Below, piece by piece: positions 1-10,966 of a DNA stretch of 64,000 nucleotides (within the stretch, counting starts at the first letter, position 1; the number at the start of each line of letters is the position of its first letter). This DNA is from Micropterix aruncella. Taxonomy: Eukaryota > Arthropoda > Insecta > Lepidoptera > Micropterigidae. The DNA lies in contig OX155950.1 of the NCBI GenBank assembly GCA_944548615.1, positions 30,969,691-31,033,690 on the forward strand. Direction: 5' to 3'. A program made the translations under genes and the position numbers. Under the pieces are notes generated by a model. The model saw only the letters and a program-made list of their open reading frames with translations, did not search any database and was not told the DNA's origin.

Positions 1-112
1 CGTCCTAAAGTCTTATACGCTTATCCCACGGCTGAAAGAACGATCACATATCGTTATACCAGCCTTGGGTGTCGGGTTCGCCCATTGTAGTCGACACCGC
101 CCAACTTCAGCA
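1..112 (+). repeat. Partial copy of a GC-rich dispersed repeat
   Basis: The stretch GGGTTCGCCCATTGTAGTCG at about 70-95 recurs almost unchanged near 57785-57810 and in diverged form near 57378-57400. Only the right end of the unit is inside the window. The family is described under 57018-57822. No coding potential was seen. Confidence 0.6.
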
Positions 113-457
113 ATCCATATTTTTTTTTAAATTCCATAGTGAGCACGCTTCCATGTGATTCTATAGTTCACAGAATTTCCGAAAATTACACGCACAGAAA
201 TTTACCGCAATGCGCGGTTATACTCAAAAAGCTCAAAAGCCTCCAGTTTTATTGTTATCGTTGAGCAAACAAATCTCAACCAATCAGAAAACGATTTTTA
301 AAACATACAAAAATATTTCACATAATCTCAAACTTCTCGTAGAAAGATTCAATAGTATGTGGTTTTCGGTACAGCATTAGCGAAAATTATATTAACCATC
401 CCGTTATCGCAAAACAAAAGACACCTGTTGTAAACTGATATTATTGTCCCCTAAACA
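113..457. other. AT-rich stretch, nothing recognised
   Basis: No ORF of note, hairpin or repeat was recognised here. It leads into the GC-rich patch at 530-665. Confidence 0.5.
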
Positions 458-529
458 ATGAGCGGCTGTTGCAAAGCCAGCCTCTCTCCATTGTTGTCTC
501 GTCTGAATTTACGGTGCGAAAACTTCGCA

Positions 530-665
530 GTAATACACCGGGCGCGCGCGGCGGAGCGGCCAGGACGTGCGTTCGCCGCGACGGCCGCCGATAGACTGAC
601 GACCGGGGGGCGGAGGCGGGCGAACGAAACGAGGGTAGTAGGGGGTAGACGCAGACGGAGGGTAG
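530..665. promoter_or_regulatory. CpG-rich patch, possible promoter or non-coding first exon
   Basis: This short stretch is far richer in G, C and CpG (runs such as GGGCGCGCGCGGCGG) than the AT-rich DNA around it. Short Arg-rich frames are open on both strands, which GC-rich DNA gives by chance, so they are not called as genes. A CpG-rich spot of this kind in an insect genome can mark a promoter or 5' exon. Possible splice donors (AGG/gtgaaa, GAGG/gtagta) follow on the plus strand. No downstream exon was linked, so strand and gene are unknown. Confidence 0.25.
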
Positions 666-1122
666 TGAAAATCTGTGCAGGGTGAAACTAGACGGAAAAC
701 TGTTGATTGCGACCGTGTTGCCTTCCGCATATTATGTGCTGATGCCGTATGTATGCCACTGTAAACACTCGTTACTATGCGGGCCGCGTTTTCTACCAGG
801 CGAGACTGAAAATAATCAGCGCTGTCGTATACTCCAGAAACAATTTACATTTAAAGGGTTTCTTTTCATAATGTCTAGCTACCTACTGCTGATTAATCAA
901 ATTTTAATGAAATTACAAGCCTACTAGGTTTGTCAAGTCTTGGTCTGTGTACGTTGGAAGAGTGACCATGAGATATATTGTGGTTGGCATTTAATGGGGG
1001 ATGCCAGTTTCGGAGTCACGAGTATTCTCGTGGTAATTATTAAATTTATAACTTGTTTCATTTAACCGAGCGTCATGCTAGTCAGCTCGCGGAAATGCAA
1101 TATCCGGAAATGCAACACAACA

Positions 1123-1825
1123 TTTTGATAATTTCACACACTTTAGCAGTAGGTATACCATCAGTCAGTTTATGATCAAGGTCACGGACTGTTCAGTCTG
1201 TGACGTTGGTCAGACTGACGGGAAAAACATTTTGATAATTTCACACCCTTCATCAGCATACCATCAAGGTCACGGACTGAACTGATGCCAGATGGAACGT
1301 GTAACACCCGTCATAGACGTCATAGAATGCCAGATTGAACGCGTTACACCCGTCATAGACGTTGACGTGACGTGACGTTGGTCAGACTGACAGGAAATTG
1401 ATCGTTTATTGCGTTGATTGATGGACTGACCTGATGCATTTTGAAACATTTTGATAATTTCACACATTTATCGGTAGGTATACCATCAGTCAGTTTATTA
1501 TCATGGTCACAGACTGAACTGATGCCAGATTGAACGTGTAACACTTGTCATAGACGGGTGTTACATCAGTTCAGTTCAGTTCAGTCTGGCATTAGTAACA
1601 CCCGTCTATAACGGGTGTTATACGTTCAAACTGGCATCAGTTCAGTCCGCGACCTTGATCATAAACTAATAGAAATTATTAAAATGTTTGAAAATCCATC
1701 AGTTCAGTCCATCAGTCAACGCAATAAACGAACAGTTTCCCGTCAGTCTGACCAACGTCACGGACTGAACTGATGCCAGATTGAACGTGTAACATCCGTC
1801 ATAGAGATCTGGCTCGCTGGATGTT
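1123..1825. repeat. Fold-back repeat made of shuffled short modules
   Basis: A few modules recur in direct and inverted order: ATTTTGATAATTTCACAC (about 1123, 1230, 1447), TGCCAGATTGAACG (about 1327, 1523, 1777), GACGTTGGTCAGACTGAC (about 1202, 1374, inverted near 1740), ACACCCGTCATAGACG, and GACCTTGATCATAAAC with its complement. The centre near 1550-1620 is a strong palindrome in which GACGGGTGTTAC meets its complement. No ORF or transposase was seen. It looks like a non-autonomous fold-back element rearranged by nested duplication. Confidence 0.7.
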
Positions 1826-2038
1826 TTGGTCAGTCGAAAACGTCAGCGGACGGTGTGCACAGAATGCAAGATGCATCCGTGCGTAAGAAGGAATACGCGG
1901 GAGCTCGCACATACGTGCGAGTTTAACGATTAAAGATGGAGGAAAAACTCATTAAGTGTGTTAGCAGCAGAGAATTTATTATTAATAATATGCACACGAG
2001 TCCGTAAGCCTCATCCCAAACGCCGTGCACACATATTA

Positions 2039-2993
2039 GACCAGGGTCGATAATTTTTGAAACCAAAAAAAATAATAGTAGGATGAAACCCGTTAAAAAA
2101 GGACGAGAATATATCAAAAATGAAAGGAAAAATAATTTACGGGCGATCTGAGGTCGGGAAGTGGAAGGGGGTGAGTTTTTAAGGGTAAAAAACGGTGTAT
2201 CTCAATTTCCGGCAAAACTACAAGTCCTATGAAAAAAATATGACAAAGTTGTAGGTAATAAAGAGACCTACAACTTTCGTAATTACACTTTTTTCACATA
2301 ACCTCAAAATTTATGTGAAAAATTCAAATAATCAAGTGTTTGGTTTTTTATTTTTATCTTATGCAAAAATATTTTTTTTTCACGAAATTTGGTGAAAACT
2401 TACTTTTTTATGTCCTAAAGACACTGTAATTTTTTTGATTTGAAATATTCATTTTTTCACCTTATTTTGACTTAATATCGAAAAAACACCCTAATTTTCA
2501 ATCGAAAATTCTTGCGTCAAAATATCAGCTTTTTAAAAAAAGTCGAGGAGTTTTTTCTTCGTTGAAATCTAATCTTTCTGATAATGTAAAAAAATATATA
2601 CATTACTATGGTAAATGTTATCAGAAAATGCAAAGAAAAGAAAAAAACTCGAATCCGATTTTTTTTTAATCACTAAGTATGTACAATTTTGAGCTATTTA
2701 GTAAAATTTACACTTTAATTACTTGAAAAAATGGTAATTACAAAAGTTGTACGTCTCTTTATTACCTACAACTTTGTCATATTTTTTTTTCATAGGACTT
2801 GTAGTTTTGCCGGAAATTGAGATACACCGTTTTTTACCCTTAAAAACTCACCCCCTTCCACTTCCCGACCTCAGATCGCCCGTAAATTATTTTTCCTTTC
2901 ATTTTTGTTATATTCTCGTCCTTTTTTGACGGGTTTCATCCTACTATTATTTTTTTTCACTTTTTACCATTTTTAAAATTATTGACCCTGGTC
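2039..2993. mobile_element. Fold-back transposable element with about 250-300 bp inverted arms
   Basis: The left end GACCAGGGTC at 2039 is answered by GACCCTGGTC at 2984-2993. The arms (about 2039-2320 and 2715-2993) are near-perfect reverse complements; the block with TGTATCTCAATTTCCGGC at left appears inverted as GCCGGAAATTGAGATACA at right. A TA dinucleotide lies directly outside each end, consistent with a TA target duplication. The 400-bp middle is very AT-rich and has no transposase ORF, so this is a non-autonomous element. Its right end stops about 4 bases short of the stop codon of the candidate exon at 2998-3187. Confidence 0.8.
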
Positions 2994-2997
2994 TATA

Positions 2998-3187
2998 TCA
3001 GTCGCGTCCGGCAGCTGCGTCCGATAATTTGTTTCCGCCTTTAGATTTAGCTGATTTAACTTCGGTGGGTAGTTCTAATGCGGAAAAAAGACCACCGCTC
3101 ATATCACATTCCGGTGTAACGTATTGCCCTGTCTCGTTCACATGAACTAATTTCCGATTGTAGTTTATCAAGAAACGCAATCGAGCC
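2998..3187 (-). CDS. Candidate terminal coding exon of an unrecognised gene
   Basis: On the minus strand a frame stays open for about 62 codons to TGA at 3000-2998. It includes LRFLINYNRKLVHVNETGQY and ends with a Lys/Ala/Gly-rich tail. A possible acceptor (ctgccag/GGCTCG) sits at 3188-3189 but lacks a good pyrimidine tract. This frame needs a phase-2 donor, whereas the exon at 5058-5166 ends in phase 1. From an alternative acceptor (ttag, exon from 3195) the phase matches, and a different frame reads SIAFLDKLQSEISSCERDR before a stop, which also looks protein-like. I cannot choose between them. No family was recognised. It could be a spurious ORF. Confidence 0.3.
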
Positions 3188-3667
3188 CTGGCAGACTAAC
3201 CCCCGCACCTAACTTTACTTTCGTCGAGAAATTAAAGGGTTTAGGTTTTGGCGGCACATATGTTTATGCTGGCATGTCCTAAAAAGCAAAAAAAATCCTC
3301 TCCTTACAATCGCGGCACGGCAGCCTCATAAATATAAAAGCAATCGCACCGACGCGAAAGCGGTCTTTATTTCCACGACGCGTTCGCTTTTAAATGGTCT
3401 CCGCGTTATAAACGGTGACATTTTACTCATTTTGCCAATCTTATGCGGGCGTCGGCGTTTCGCCTTAGAGAGTCTGTTAGCCCCTTAGGCCTGTAAAACA
3501 TCCCTTTTTTCGTGAAGATACATTTTTTCTGCCAAATGTATAAATTCACGGACAAAAATCACGGCTTGCACATATACAGAGAAATGCGAATCAAATAATC
3601 GTAAAATGTACAAGATCGCACCAATTTTCGGTATTAATGTACTCGTATAATAATATGTACCTATTGT
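3188..3667. other. Spacer, nothing firm
   Basis: The minus strand has a 35-codon ATG frame (about 3440-3330, starting MSKMSPFITRRPF) inside a locally GC-richer stretch. It is too short to call. The rest is AT-rich without recognised repeats. Confidence 0.3.
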
Positions 3668-4665
3668 ACATTTTTGATGTTTTAACGTCACCTGGCTGAT
3701 TCCGAAATATGATATTCACCACGCTGATTCCGAAACCGCAATAATCTTTATTTGGCCACAATAAATAAGCGAGATATAGGCATTCAAAGAAGCGTCAAAC
3801 ACACAAATTTCGGAAAGTTGTTAGTTTTTTAAAAAACAATTTATAAACACCTAAATGGCGGTAGGTTGTTATTTTTTAAACCCATCTTAAAAACTAACTA
3901 AAAAATATATTTTAAATATGGTATGAAAATTTGTTTTTTTTTGTCTCGAAATATTGCGTGTTCGGGCTATTTTCTATCAGATTTAGCATTAAAATAATCG
4001 AATCTAGTACTTAACTACTAGATTCGTTTTTTTATAAATAGAAAAGAGGAATCTATGTGGTTTATAGAACTCTTCTACACTGAAGATGTTTTAATGTCAC
4101 CCCTGGTTCCAGGGGTGACATTAAAACAGATACCTAGATGTTTACAGATTCATCACACTGATTCCGAATTTGTAAACATCTTTGCTCTATACAAACTTAA
4201 CTTACTGCCAAATAGGTGTCTATTACACTTTTTTTTTAAACTAACAACCTACTGCTATGTAGGTGTTTATGAATGTTTTGTTTAAAAAAACTAGGTAGGT
4301 TACTTAACCTATCGCCATATAGGTGTTTGACGCGTCCTTAGACGTGTATCTCGCTGATTTATAGAAAGATTCTTACAGATTCGGAATCAGTGTGACGAAC
4401 ATAGCGGGGTGACATTAAAAAATCTTTAATGTAGAAGAGTTTGCTAAACTGCATTAAGTAATGCCGAAAAATCTTCCTATAATAGGTACATACATTCCCA
4501 ATTTTAGGTATTATTATAAGAACCTTTTCTACATTGTTGATTATTTTTAACGTAAGCCGACTATATTTACCACACTGATTTCGAGTCTGCAATTATCTTT
4601 ATTCTGCCGCAATACATAAGCGATATACCTATAAGTAGGCATTTAAAAAAGCATAAATATATCGT
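3668..4665. repeat. Cluster of inverted copies of a short dispersed repeat
   Basis: A unit containing GGTGACATTAAAA, a GATTCxGAATCAGTGTG-like block and TAGGTGTTT occurs several times in both orientations (about 3680-3860, 4080-4270, 4290-4440, 4540-4660). At 4087-4128 two copies meet head to head as a perfect hairpin: 20-base arms starting TGTTTTAATGTCACC with a 2-base loop. Related single copies lie near 31130-31290 and 60235-60385. No ORF of substance. It resembles a MITE family that inserted into or duplicated beside itself. Confidence 0.65.
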
Positions 4666-5057
4666 GTTTAGTGACAAATGAAAGGTCTGATTGAGTACAT
4701 GCCGAAAATATACATGTTTCTATATGGATAAATACATAAAAAACCAAAATATTCATAAAAAACCAAAATAAAAATAATTATGAATAAAGTAGTTCACTTT
4801 CTGTAGTCGTATTTTATACTCTTTTTAATATATTGTTTGATTTTTGAGAAAGGTTCCTATAATGCATATATTCCCAAATTAATTATAATTACGTTTATAA
4901 GTCGTGTAAACGGCCTTTATTAGCTGTCACTTTTACGTCGCCCCGTTCAAATATCAGTGGCCCCGTTGTTTACATCCGGCCTCTTCGGCCCACGTCAAAA
5001 TCAACAAATAAACAAAACAGAAATAAGCAAAACGCGGACAAAGAAACGAAAACCTAC
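4666..5057. other. Probable intron of the gene starting at 5166
   Basis: The DNA is AT-rich and follows the splice donor of the exon at 5058-5166 on the minus strand. No further exon was identified with confidence. Confidence 0.4.
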
Positions 5058-5166
5058 CGGATATCATTCCGTCCATCTGCAGAAGAGCTGCTTCCAGTAG
5101 TTTTTCGGCATCCAATTCCGGAGAAACAGAGTTCGATTCGCGGTCCACGTGAACCTCCTTGCCCAT
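5058..5166 (-). CDS. First coding exon of an unrecognised host gene
   Basis: Reading leftward on the minus strand, an ATG at 5166-5164 follows an A-rich leader (aaagtaaaATGG). It opens 36 codons ending at a strong splice donor, ATATCCG/gtaggt, at 5058/5057. The peptide starts MGKEVHVDRESNSVSPELDA and continues with EKLLEAALLQMDGMIS, a short amphipathic helix-like stretch. The exon ends in phase 1. No family was recognised; the acidic, polar N-terminus suggests a soluble intracellular protein. The next exon is uncertain: 2998-3187 is a candidate, but only one of its two frames fits this phase. Several repeats have invaded the presumed intron. Confidence 0.55.
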
Positions 5167-6320
5167 TTTACTTTCACGCACACAAAACACACTTCTAATT
5201 ACTTAATTACACTTTTAAATGAACCGCACAGAACGCGCACACAATAGTAACGATACAGTTGTCTATTTATCGTGATAAAACGGATTAAAACTTTTGTAAA
5301 CACGAAATTGTCATATTCGCGGATACTCCGAAAGGATGAAACACACCAATCCCTATGAATGTGAACATAAAGAGATGGGCACTCGCGACAATCACGACAC
5401 CCAATCGAATCGAGTGGAAGTCGACTCGCAACACGTCAAAGGAATGGGAACAAGCATGGTTGGTGTACACAAGTTTTATTCAAATAATCTAATTTCAATA
5501 ATTAATAATAATAGTTTTTATTGTAACAAAAATGAATTATACAGAGAAAATCCAATAAAAGAAATGGGCACTAACACCAACCTGTGATCTCACAGATCGG
5601 CAATGATTTTCAGCCCCTTCTTGAACACAATATCGGTATTTCTACATTGGTATTTCTATCTATTTTACATTGGTATATATATATCTGATTATATAGTTTT
5701 AATTAACCCACTTCAAGGGTGCCGGTTAATTAAAACATTCTGTATAGGTGTGGTATTAGATTGCTAAACTCCATAATAGGGTTTAGCACCTTTTCTGAAA
5801 CGGCGAAATGCAGGTGGCTCTGATAGCATTGATGGCCGAACTAATATCAATTTATTTAGTCATTTATGATATCATTGATAATACACGTTTTTAATAAAGT
5901 GATTGATTACACAAACCGGATAATTTAACCTATTATTAAAAATACATTGTTTGAAATAACAGTTGTAGGTACATAATGCTGGTTTTCCTGTATTGTCGGT
6001 TACGTAGGTATTTTTTTATTTTTTTTATTTTAAACAACATGATTTACAGACGAATGGCTATGATATTCGGTATACATTTAATAAAACGTGCAGGAAAATC
6101 AAAGTTGAACCCATAGCCGTTAGCTCATACCTAACTGAGCAAGAACGCCCGTATCTAGGGAAGCTGATTTTTAACTTAACATATTGCGAGCTGTCACTGG
6201 CTGACAGGTATGACGTTCGGTTATATATGTGTGATATAGGCGCAGAAAATATGTACCTAACTTTTGACTAATTTAGAAATTGGCCATAACATTGGAGACT
6301 AATGTTACTTTAAACTATTG
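5167..6320. other. 5' leader/upstream region, then AT-rich spacer
   Basis: Immediately upstream of the ATG at 5166 (minus strand) is a leader of about 100 bases that is probably transcribed. A plus-strand 83-codon frame (5336-5587) has no recognisable motif and is not called. At about 5697-5735 the phrase GGGTGCCGGTTAATTAAAAC matches the tips of the fold-back units arrayed at 10967-12545, so this is probably a stray end of that family. The rest shows nothing. Confidence 0.35.
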
Positions 6321-7141
6321 TAGGGCCAATATGAACGTGCACCTGGAGTCATAAAGCATTAGGCCGGACGACGCGCGTAAGGATTCCAACAAGTCGACGT
6401 TGCTTATCGCTAATTTACTCAAATCAAATAAAATAATTTATTCTCTTAAAAACTTATATGTAGTTGCGTAGACATTGTATCATTGCTTACATTTATACTT
6501 CTTACATTATTGAATTCCCTATAATGTTGCCGAACAAAATGAAAAATATTTATTATTTAGAATGTCGTAGAAAAATACATCGGGATTTTTTTTATAGAAA
6601 TCGTTTTTGACCATTTTTTTTAAATGTGGAGTAGGTAGTATCTTGATTTGTTATTTTAAATGGCATTTAAAGTGAAATTCTTTGTGTCGCTTTCATCGCT
6701 ATCATTATAATAAGCTTTCAGGGATTAAAGGGAATTCAAGAGAAATCAATAATGACTAAGCCAAAACATTACAGTCTTGCGAAATACATAACTGATGAAT
6801 TGAAATATTCTGATAGATAAAAGTAGTGATTGCAAAATATTTAACGACCAAATTCAAGCATTTGTGTCATTGTCACCTAATTAAATGTAGCTATTGTAGT
6901 TTGCCGGCAGTCAGTTAGAGTTTGTCTGTCGAGCACCGCGGTGCAGGTATAATTTCTAACAGTGCAACTAAGGAGGATTTACAACCCTCAATGGAGACAT
7001 TATTTTGTAACGTGGAATTACTAAAGTTGAAGGGCGATATTAACAGACAAACTCGGTGTCTTATCCATAACGTTTTGACATTTTTTGAGACCAAGAGACC
7101 ATGCAAAAATTTCTGTCATCAATCTTAATAAACCTCAAGAA

Positions 7142-8217
7142 ATGACGGCGTCAATTTGTGGAGTATCTTTGCGGACTGTCAAAAAAATAAAACAGCTTCC
7201 TACTACACCAAGAGAGACGTGAAGCCGGCAACTGTAACCAATTTAGATAACTTCGACATCGATGTGCTGAGACGTATCATCACATCATATTATGATAACG
7301 GAGAATATTCTACAGTGGACAATATACCCAACAAATTTAAGGATGCCGTACCTGGATGCGGGAAAAGTTCCATGAAAACCATTTTGCAGAGTATATTTGC
7401 CGTACTTAAATGCGGGAAAAGTTCCATGAAAACCATTTTGCAGAGTATAGGTTAAAAATATCGAAATGGAGACGACGGTCGGAAATATTTAATGGAAAGG
7501 GTGACATTGTATGCCAGAATGGAGTTTTTAAGAAAAATGCACAACTTAATTACCACCAATGATTATCGATCCCGATTTTACCTCGATGAGACCTGGGAAT
7601 ATTTCAAGAACCATTCAAGAAGACGTATGTGGCACGACAAAAACGATGAAGGCGGATTCAGGAACCAGAAATCTGGAAAAGGATCTAGGCTTATTCTTTG
7701 TCATGCTGGGTCTGCAAGGACTGGTTTTGTTCCAGAGGCCAAATTGTTGTTTAGAGCGGTGAAATCTAAGAACTTAGACTATCATACAGAAATGAATGGT
7801 GACACATATATGGAGTGGTTCGAACGTTTTTTAAAAGTCGAGATTGTAGAGGAGTTAATACGTAAGGTGAAAGCAAGTAATCCTTCGAAAGTGTATGCTT
7901 TGGATCAATTGGCAAACGAATTAGGACACGAATTGATACGCTTACCACCATACCACTGTCAATATAATCCTATTGAGCTCATCTGGGCTCAGGTTAAAGG
8001 AGAAGTCGCTTCGAAGAACAATACGTTTAATTTAGCAGATGTCGAGAAATTGTTAAACGAAGCCGTCGAAAATGTTACACAGGAAAATTGGGCCAAGTGT
8101 GTTAAACACGCGGAAGATCTCCAAAGAGCTGATTTTGAAAAATATATTTACAGAGACCAGCACCGTTTGGTTATAAATCTACAAGATAGCAGCGACAGCA
8201 GTTCAGATGACGAGTAG
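7142..8217 (+). pseudogene. Broken DDE transposase (IS630/Tc1 superfamily)
   Basis: An ATG at 7142 opens a short helix-turn-helix-like piece (MTASICGVSLRTVKKIKQLP) that stops after 26 codons. The next part (VTNLDNFDIDVLRRIITSYY) is in another frame, so there is at least one frameshift. The main frame, 7492-8217, carries the first catalytic Asp in YLDETW and the third acidic residue in LPPYHCQYNPIELIW. The segment that should hold the second Asp (normally an IDNAPYH-like motif) is missing between VRKVKASNPSKVYALDQ-like residues and LIRLPPYH, so it appears to have an internal deletion. It ends in an acidic Ser-rich tail. A 54-bp duplication at 7344-7451 adds further damage. Catalytic activity is not expected. 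Confidence 0.8.
7344..7451 (+). repeat. 54-bp tandem duplication inside the transposase gene
   Basis: TGCCGTAC...GCGGGAAAAGTTCCATGAAA is present twice with a period of 54 bases and few differences. Being a multiple of three it keeps the frame open (CGKSSMKTILQSI appears twice). It probably arose after insertion. Confidence 0.85.
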
Positions 8218-8685
8218 AATATAGCTTTTTTAATATATATTTGTTTAGCCTGACCAACCTATAATTATTTTTTTGGTTAAAATGTAATTTGTAATATTTA
8301 GTAGTTAGTTTCATGTTACATTTTAAGATAAGATTTAGGTTAATGTAAATATTTTTTAAATATTCTTTAAAGTTTTATTTCACTTTATTGTTGCATGTAT
8401 ACGTTAGCTTGTATTTACGAATTTTTTTCTTAATAAATGAGTTTAAAACTAACTAAACCAATTATTACAAATAAATCCATCGAAAATTTTCATCATAATC
8501 TAAAATATCTTGGCATCTATATCGATCCATCGATATTCCATCGATACATCGATAATCCGTCGATACTGCTATTATTATTTTTAAAACACGCATCCCCATA
8601 GTGTAAGCGAAAGACAGCGAGTGTGAGCGAGAGGTCCGGCCTAATGATTTATGACTCCAGGGGCACGTTCATTTTGGCCGTACTA

Positions 8686-9909
8686 TAGAAGTAAACACCC
8701 CAGAGATGTTTTTTTGGATGTTCCACTTTAGTTGAACCTTTCAAGGAATAATTTCCTGGATAATAAATAGATATTAAAAAATAATTCGTAGCGGACATGT
8801 GGAATACGAGAAGACTTAATCGCAACTACTTAATTTCTTTAATTGGTTGAAAGGTTGAAATTAGAGCTGACCAAATTCAGTTTCGTTTTCAGCGGCTTCT
8901 CGGTTTCAGCCCAAAAATTAATCAATCCAGGCAAGAATTGAAGATAATTTTAATCACCCCGAACCATTTTCTAGTTCTGTACATTCTCAAGCTGCGTGTT
9001 TGTGAGGTGTTCATGATGATGAGTATCCAGATAGTGAAAGACCTTCTAGTGGACTTGATATTTATTTACGAAGTGGCATTTTCTTCTGGTGCCATATCCA
9101 CCACTGAATGTTGGCTGTAATGACTTTGTTGGCCTCTGCATGAAAAAGAATGTGGTAGATTTCTGAAAGCAGTTTCAAAGATTTCAAAGCCAAGATGTTC
9201 TATGTCCCGGACCTCCTCCTCGGCTTTTTTGCATTGAATTATTAGTTGCATAAAGTTGTGTCTTTTGGGATGAGGCATGACTTAATCAAAAGGAGAATGC
9301 CACTAAGCCCACCATCCAATAACAATAAACCATATGTCATATGAAAGGTATTTATAAGTATTATAATTATTTATAATACAGCTCATCTTAATTCGTTGTG
9401 GGTAAAAATTCATCAATAGAGGTTGGTTTTACTTAGCGAGTCGCGTCATGCCCGCTCTACACATTGGTCAACATACGTGCCAATGCCAGATTTTTTATAA
9501 ATTGATAGGACGTAAGTGTCCCAGTGGTCCATAATGATGCAAAGTGACAACATTTTCCAAAATTTGATTATTTTATTTAAAAACTCAGAAATCATACATA
9601 CTAAAAGAAAATTGAAAAAGAAGCTAAAAATATTTTATTTATTTATTTAAAATAGCCAGAGTTCGTTAGTTATTTGGCGATATTTTTAAAAAGATATTAC
9701 GGTATATTTTTAAACAATAAATATTTTTTTTGCTAATATTAAAGTTTTGATGTCTCAATGACATGGAAAAAATATAATTTATAAATTATTCATATTTGAT
9801 AATTTACAAAATGTCTTTTGAAGTTATGGAACACATTTGTCCCATGGTCCTCAACCCTTAGAAAGCGTCATGGGAATGAAACTTAAGACAGCATTTTTTC
9901 AACTATTGA
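8686..9909. other. AT-rich region without a supported gene
   Basis: A 70-codon minus-strand frame (9278-9066, containing QCKKAEEEVRDIEHLGFEIF) looks protein-like but has no recognised family, start context or splice sites. It could be a decayed transposon or exon fragment. The remainder is AT-rich with no repeats noticed. Confidence 0.3.
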
Positions 9910-10085
9910 AAATTTTTTGTAGGGTGTGTTAGTGCAAGCACACTAATGTATAACGGTGGCTTATTCAATGAAGGCGACTTTTTTCGCGTATAATTACATA
10001 ATTGCATAAATATGGAGATCGGCCGCCCGTGAATTGTCACAACAGGAAAACTACCGGTCGGTGGTATTAGCATTCCAGGGGTTAA
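9910..10085 (+). repeat. Dispersed repeat sharing its left end with 18512-18560
   Basis: GTGCAAGCACACTAATGTAT followed by AACGGTGGCTTATTCAAT occurs here and, with a few changes, at 18519-18556. The shared part is about 45 bases. It may be the edge of an old LTR or MITE, but no matching partner or target duplication was found. Confidence 0.45.
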
Positions 10086-10094
10086 TAGTGTGCC

Positions 10095-10325
10095 TGTAAG
10101 GGCCGGTCCACACGATGCGGTGCAGCGCCGCACCGCAGGTTTCGCTGTATATTTTGCGTATATACCATGAATATTGCGGTTATGGCATATTGATATCCAT
10201 GATGTCATGAATATACCACGGATACCATGGAATATACCTTCAATACCATGGATATTTGTGTGTAGAACGCCGCAGCGGCACCGCTCAGATGCCGCACCGC
10301 ACCATGTCGACCGGCTGTCCAGCTT
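10095..10325. mobile_element. Small inverted-repeat element (MITE-like) with GC-rich ends
   Basis: The left end GGGCCGGTCCACACGATGCG, followed by GTGCAGCGCCGCACCGC, is answered on the right by GCCGCACCGCACCATGTCGA and CCGGC in inverse orientation. The middle (10150-10255) consists of degenerate 15-20 base repeats around ATACCATGGATAT. No transposase. The sharply GC-rich ends in AT-rich DNA fit a mobile insertion. Confidence 0.6.
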
Positions 10326-10966
10326 TTCATTCTGTATAATACTTAAAATACCTTATGTATGCATTTTCAAAGTGGCACACGTGTTTTTAGTCGGCCTCTA
10401 ATTGAAATATAAATAGCACTACATATACGCACCGCTATTAGGTAAATAGTTCCACTTTCTTTACCAGTATGCTGGCCTTGCAGTCAGAAGTCAACAAAGA
10501 AAAAACAACTGCAGGGTAATATTTTAATCGACAAAAACAAAAAAAAAACTTTTGCACAAATATTTCTAATATCCCTTTACCAAGTATAAATTAAGTTAAC
10601 AATAGCAGCCATGGTAGTTGTAACAAAATCACAATAAGTGGAATGTTTGGTTATAATGCGAAATAATCATCGTAACAGCATAACGGAAAATCAAGTACGT
10701 ACATACGTTGATATGTAAAAATCTTAACATTTTTTCGTTAGACACTCGTTAAGTACTTTGACCAGTCCATACGGTGTTAATAAATAAATAAATACTGTAC
10801 ATTACCCTCCGTAACATGATTACTTACACCTATAGAGTAACAATAAAGTTAATAAGTACAAACTAAATTTGCTTTACTTTGCAAAAATAAACTCTTATCT
10901 ATCCGAAAAAAATAATAATCAAACAATATATATATTATGCATATACAACATACCTACGTACAGGGT

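Larger units (their letters stand above)
6321..8685 (+). mobile_element. IS630/Tc1-mariner-type DNA transposon with about 50-bp inverted ends
   Basis: The left end (TA, then GGGCCAATATGAACGTGCAC, then a block with GGAGTCATAAAGCATTAGGC) is matched in inverse orientation at 8630-8685, where the right end reads GGCCTAATGATTTATGACTC and onward. The ends agree over roughly 50 bases and carry TA at their outer edges, as expected for Tc1/mariner integration. Inside is a broken transposase gene (7142-8217). A run of ATCGAT-like motifs (about 8520-8566) lies near the right end. The element looks inactive. Confidence 0.85.

Noticed and set aside
458..730. Short Arg/Pro-rich frames on both strands of the CpG-rich patch
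   Set aside because: Open frames are expected by chance in such GC-rich sequence. No recognisable motif or splice partner was found.
5336..5587. 83-codon plus-strand frame upstream of the gene at 5166
   Set aside because: Low-complexity Asn-rich end, no domain, and opposite to the probable promoter of the minus-strand gene.
9066..9278. 70-codon minus-strand frame with QCKKAEEEVRDIEHLGFEIF
   Set aside because: Looks protein-like but cannot be tied to a gene, transposon family or splice sites; mentioned only within the spacer entry.
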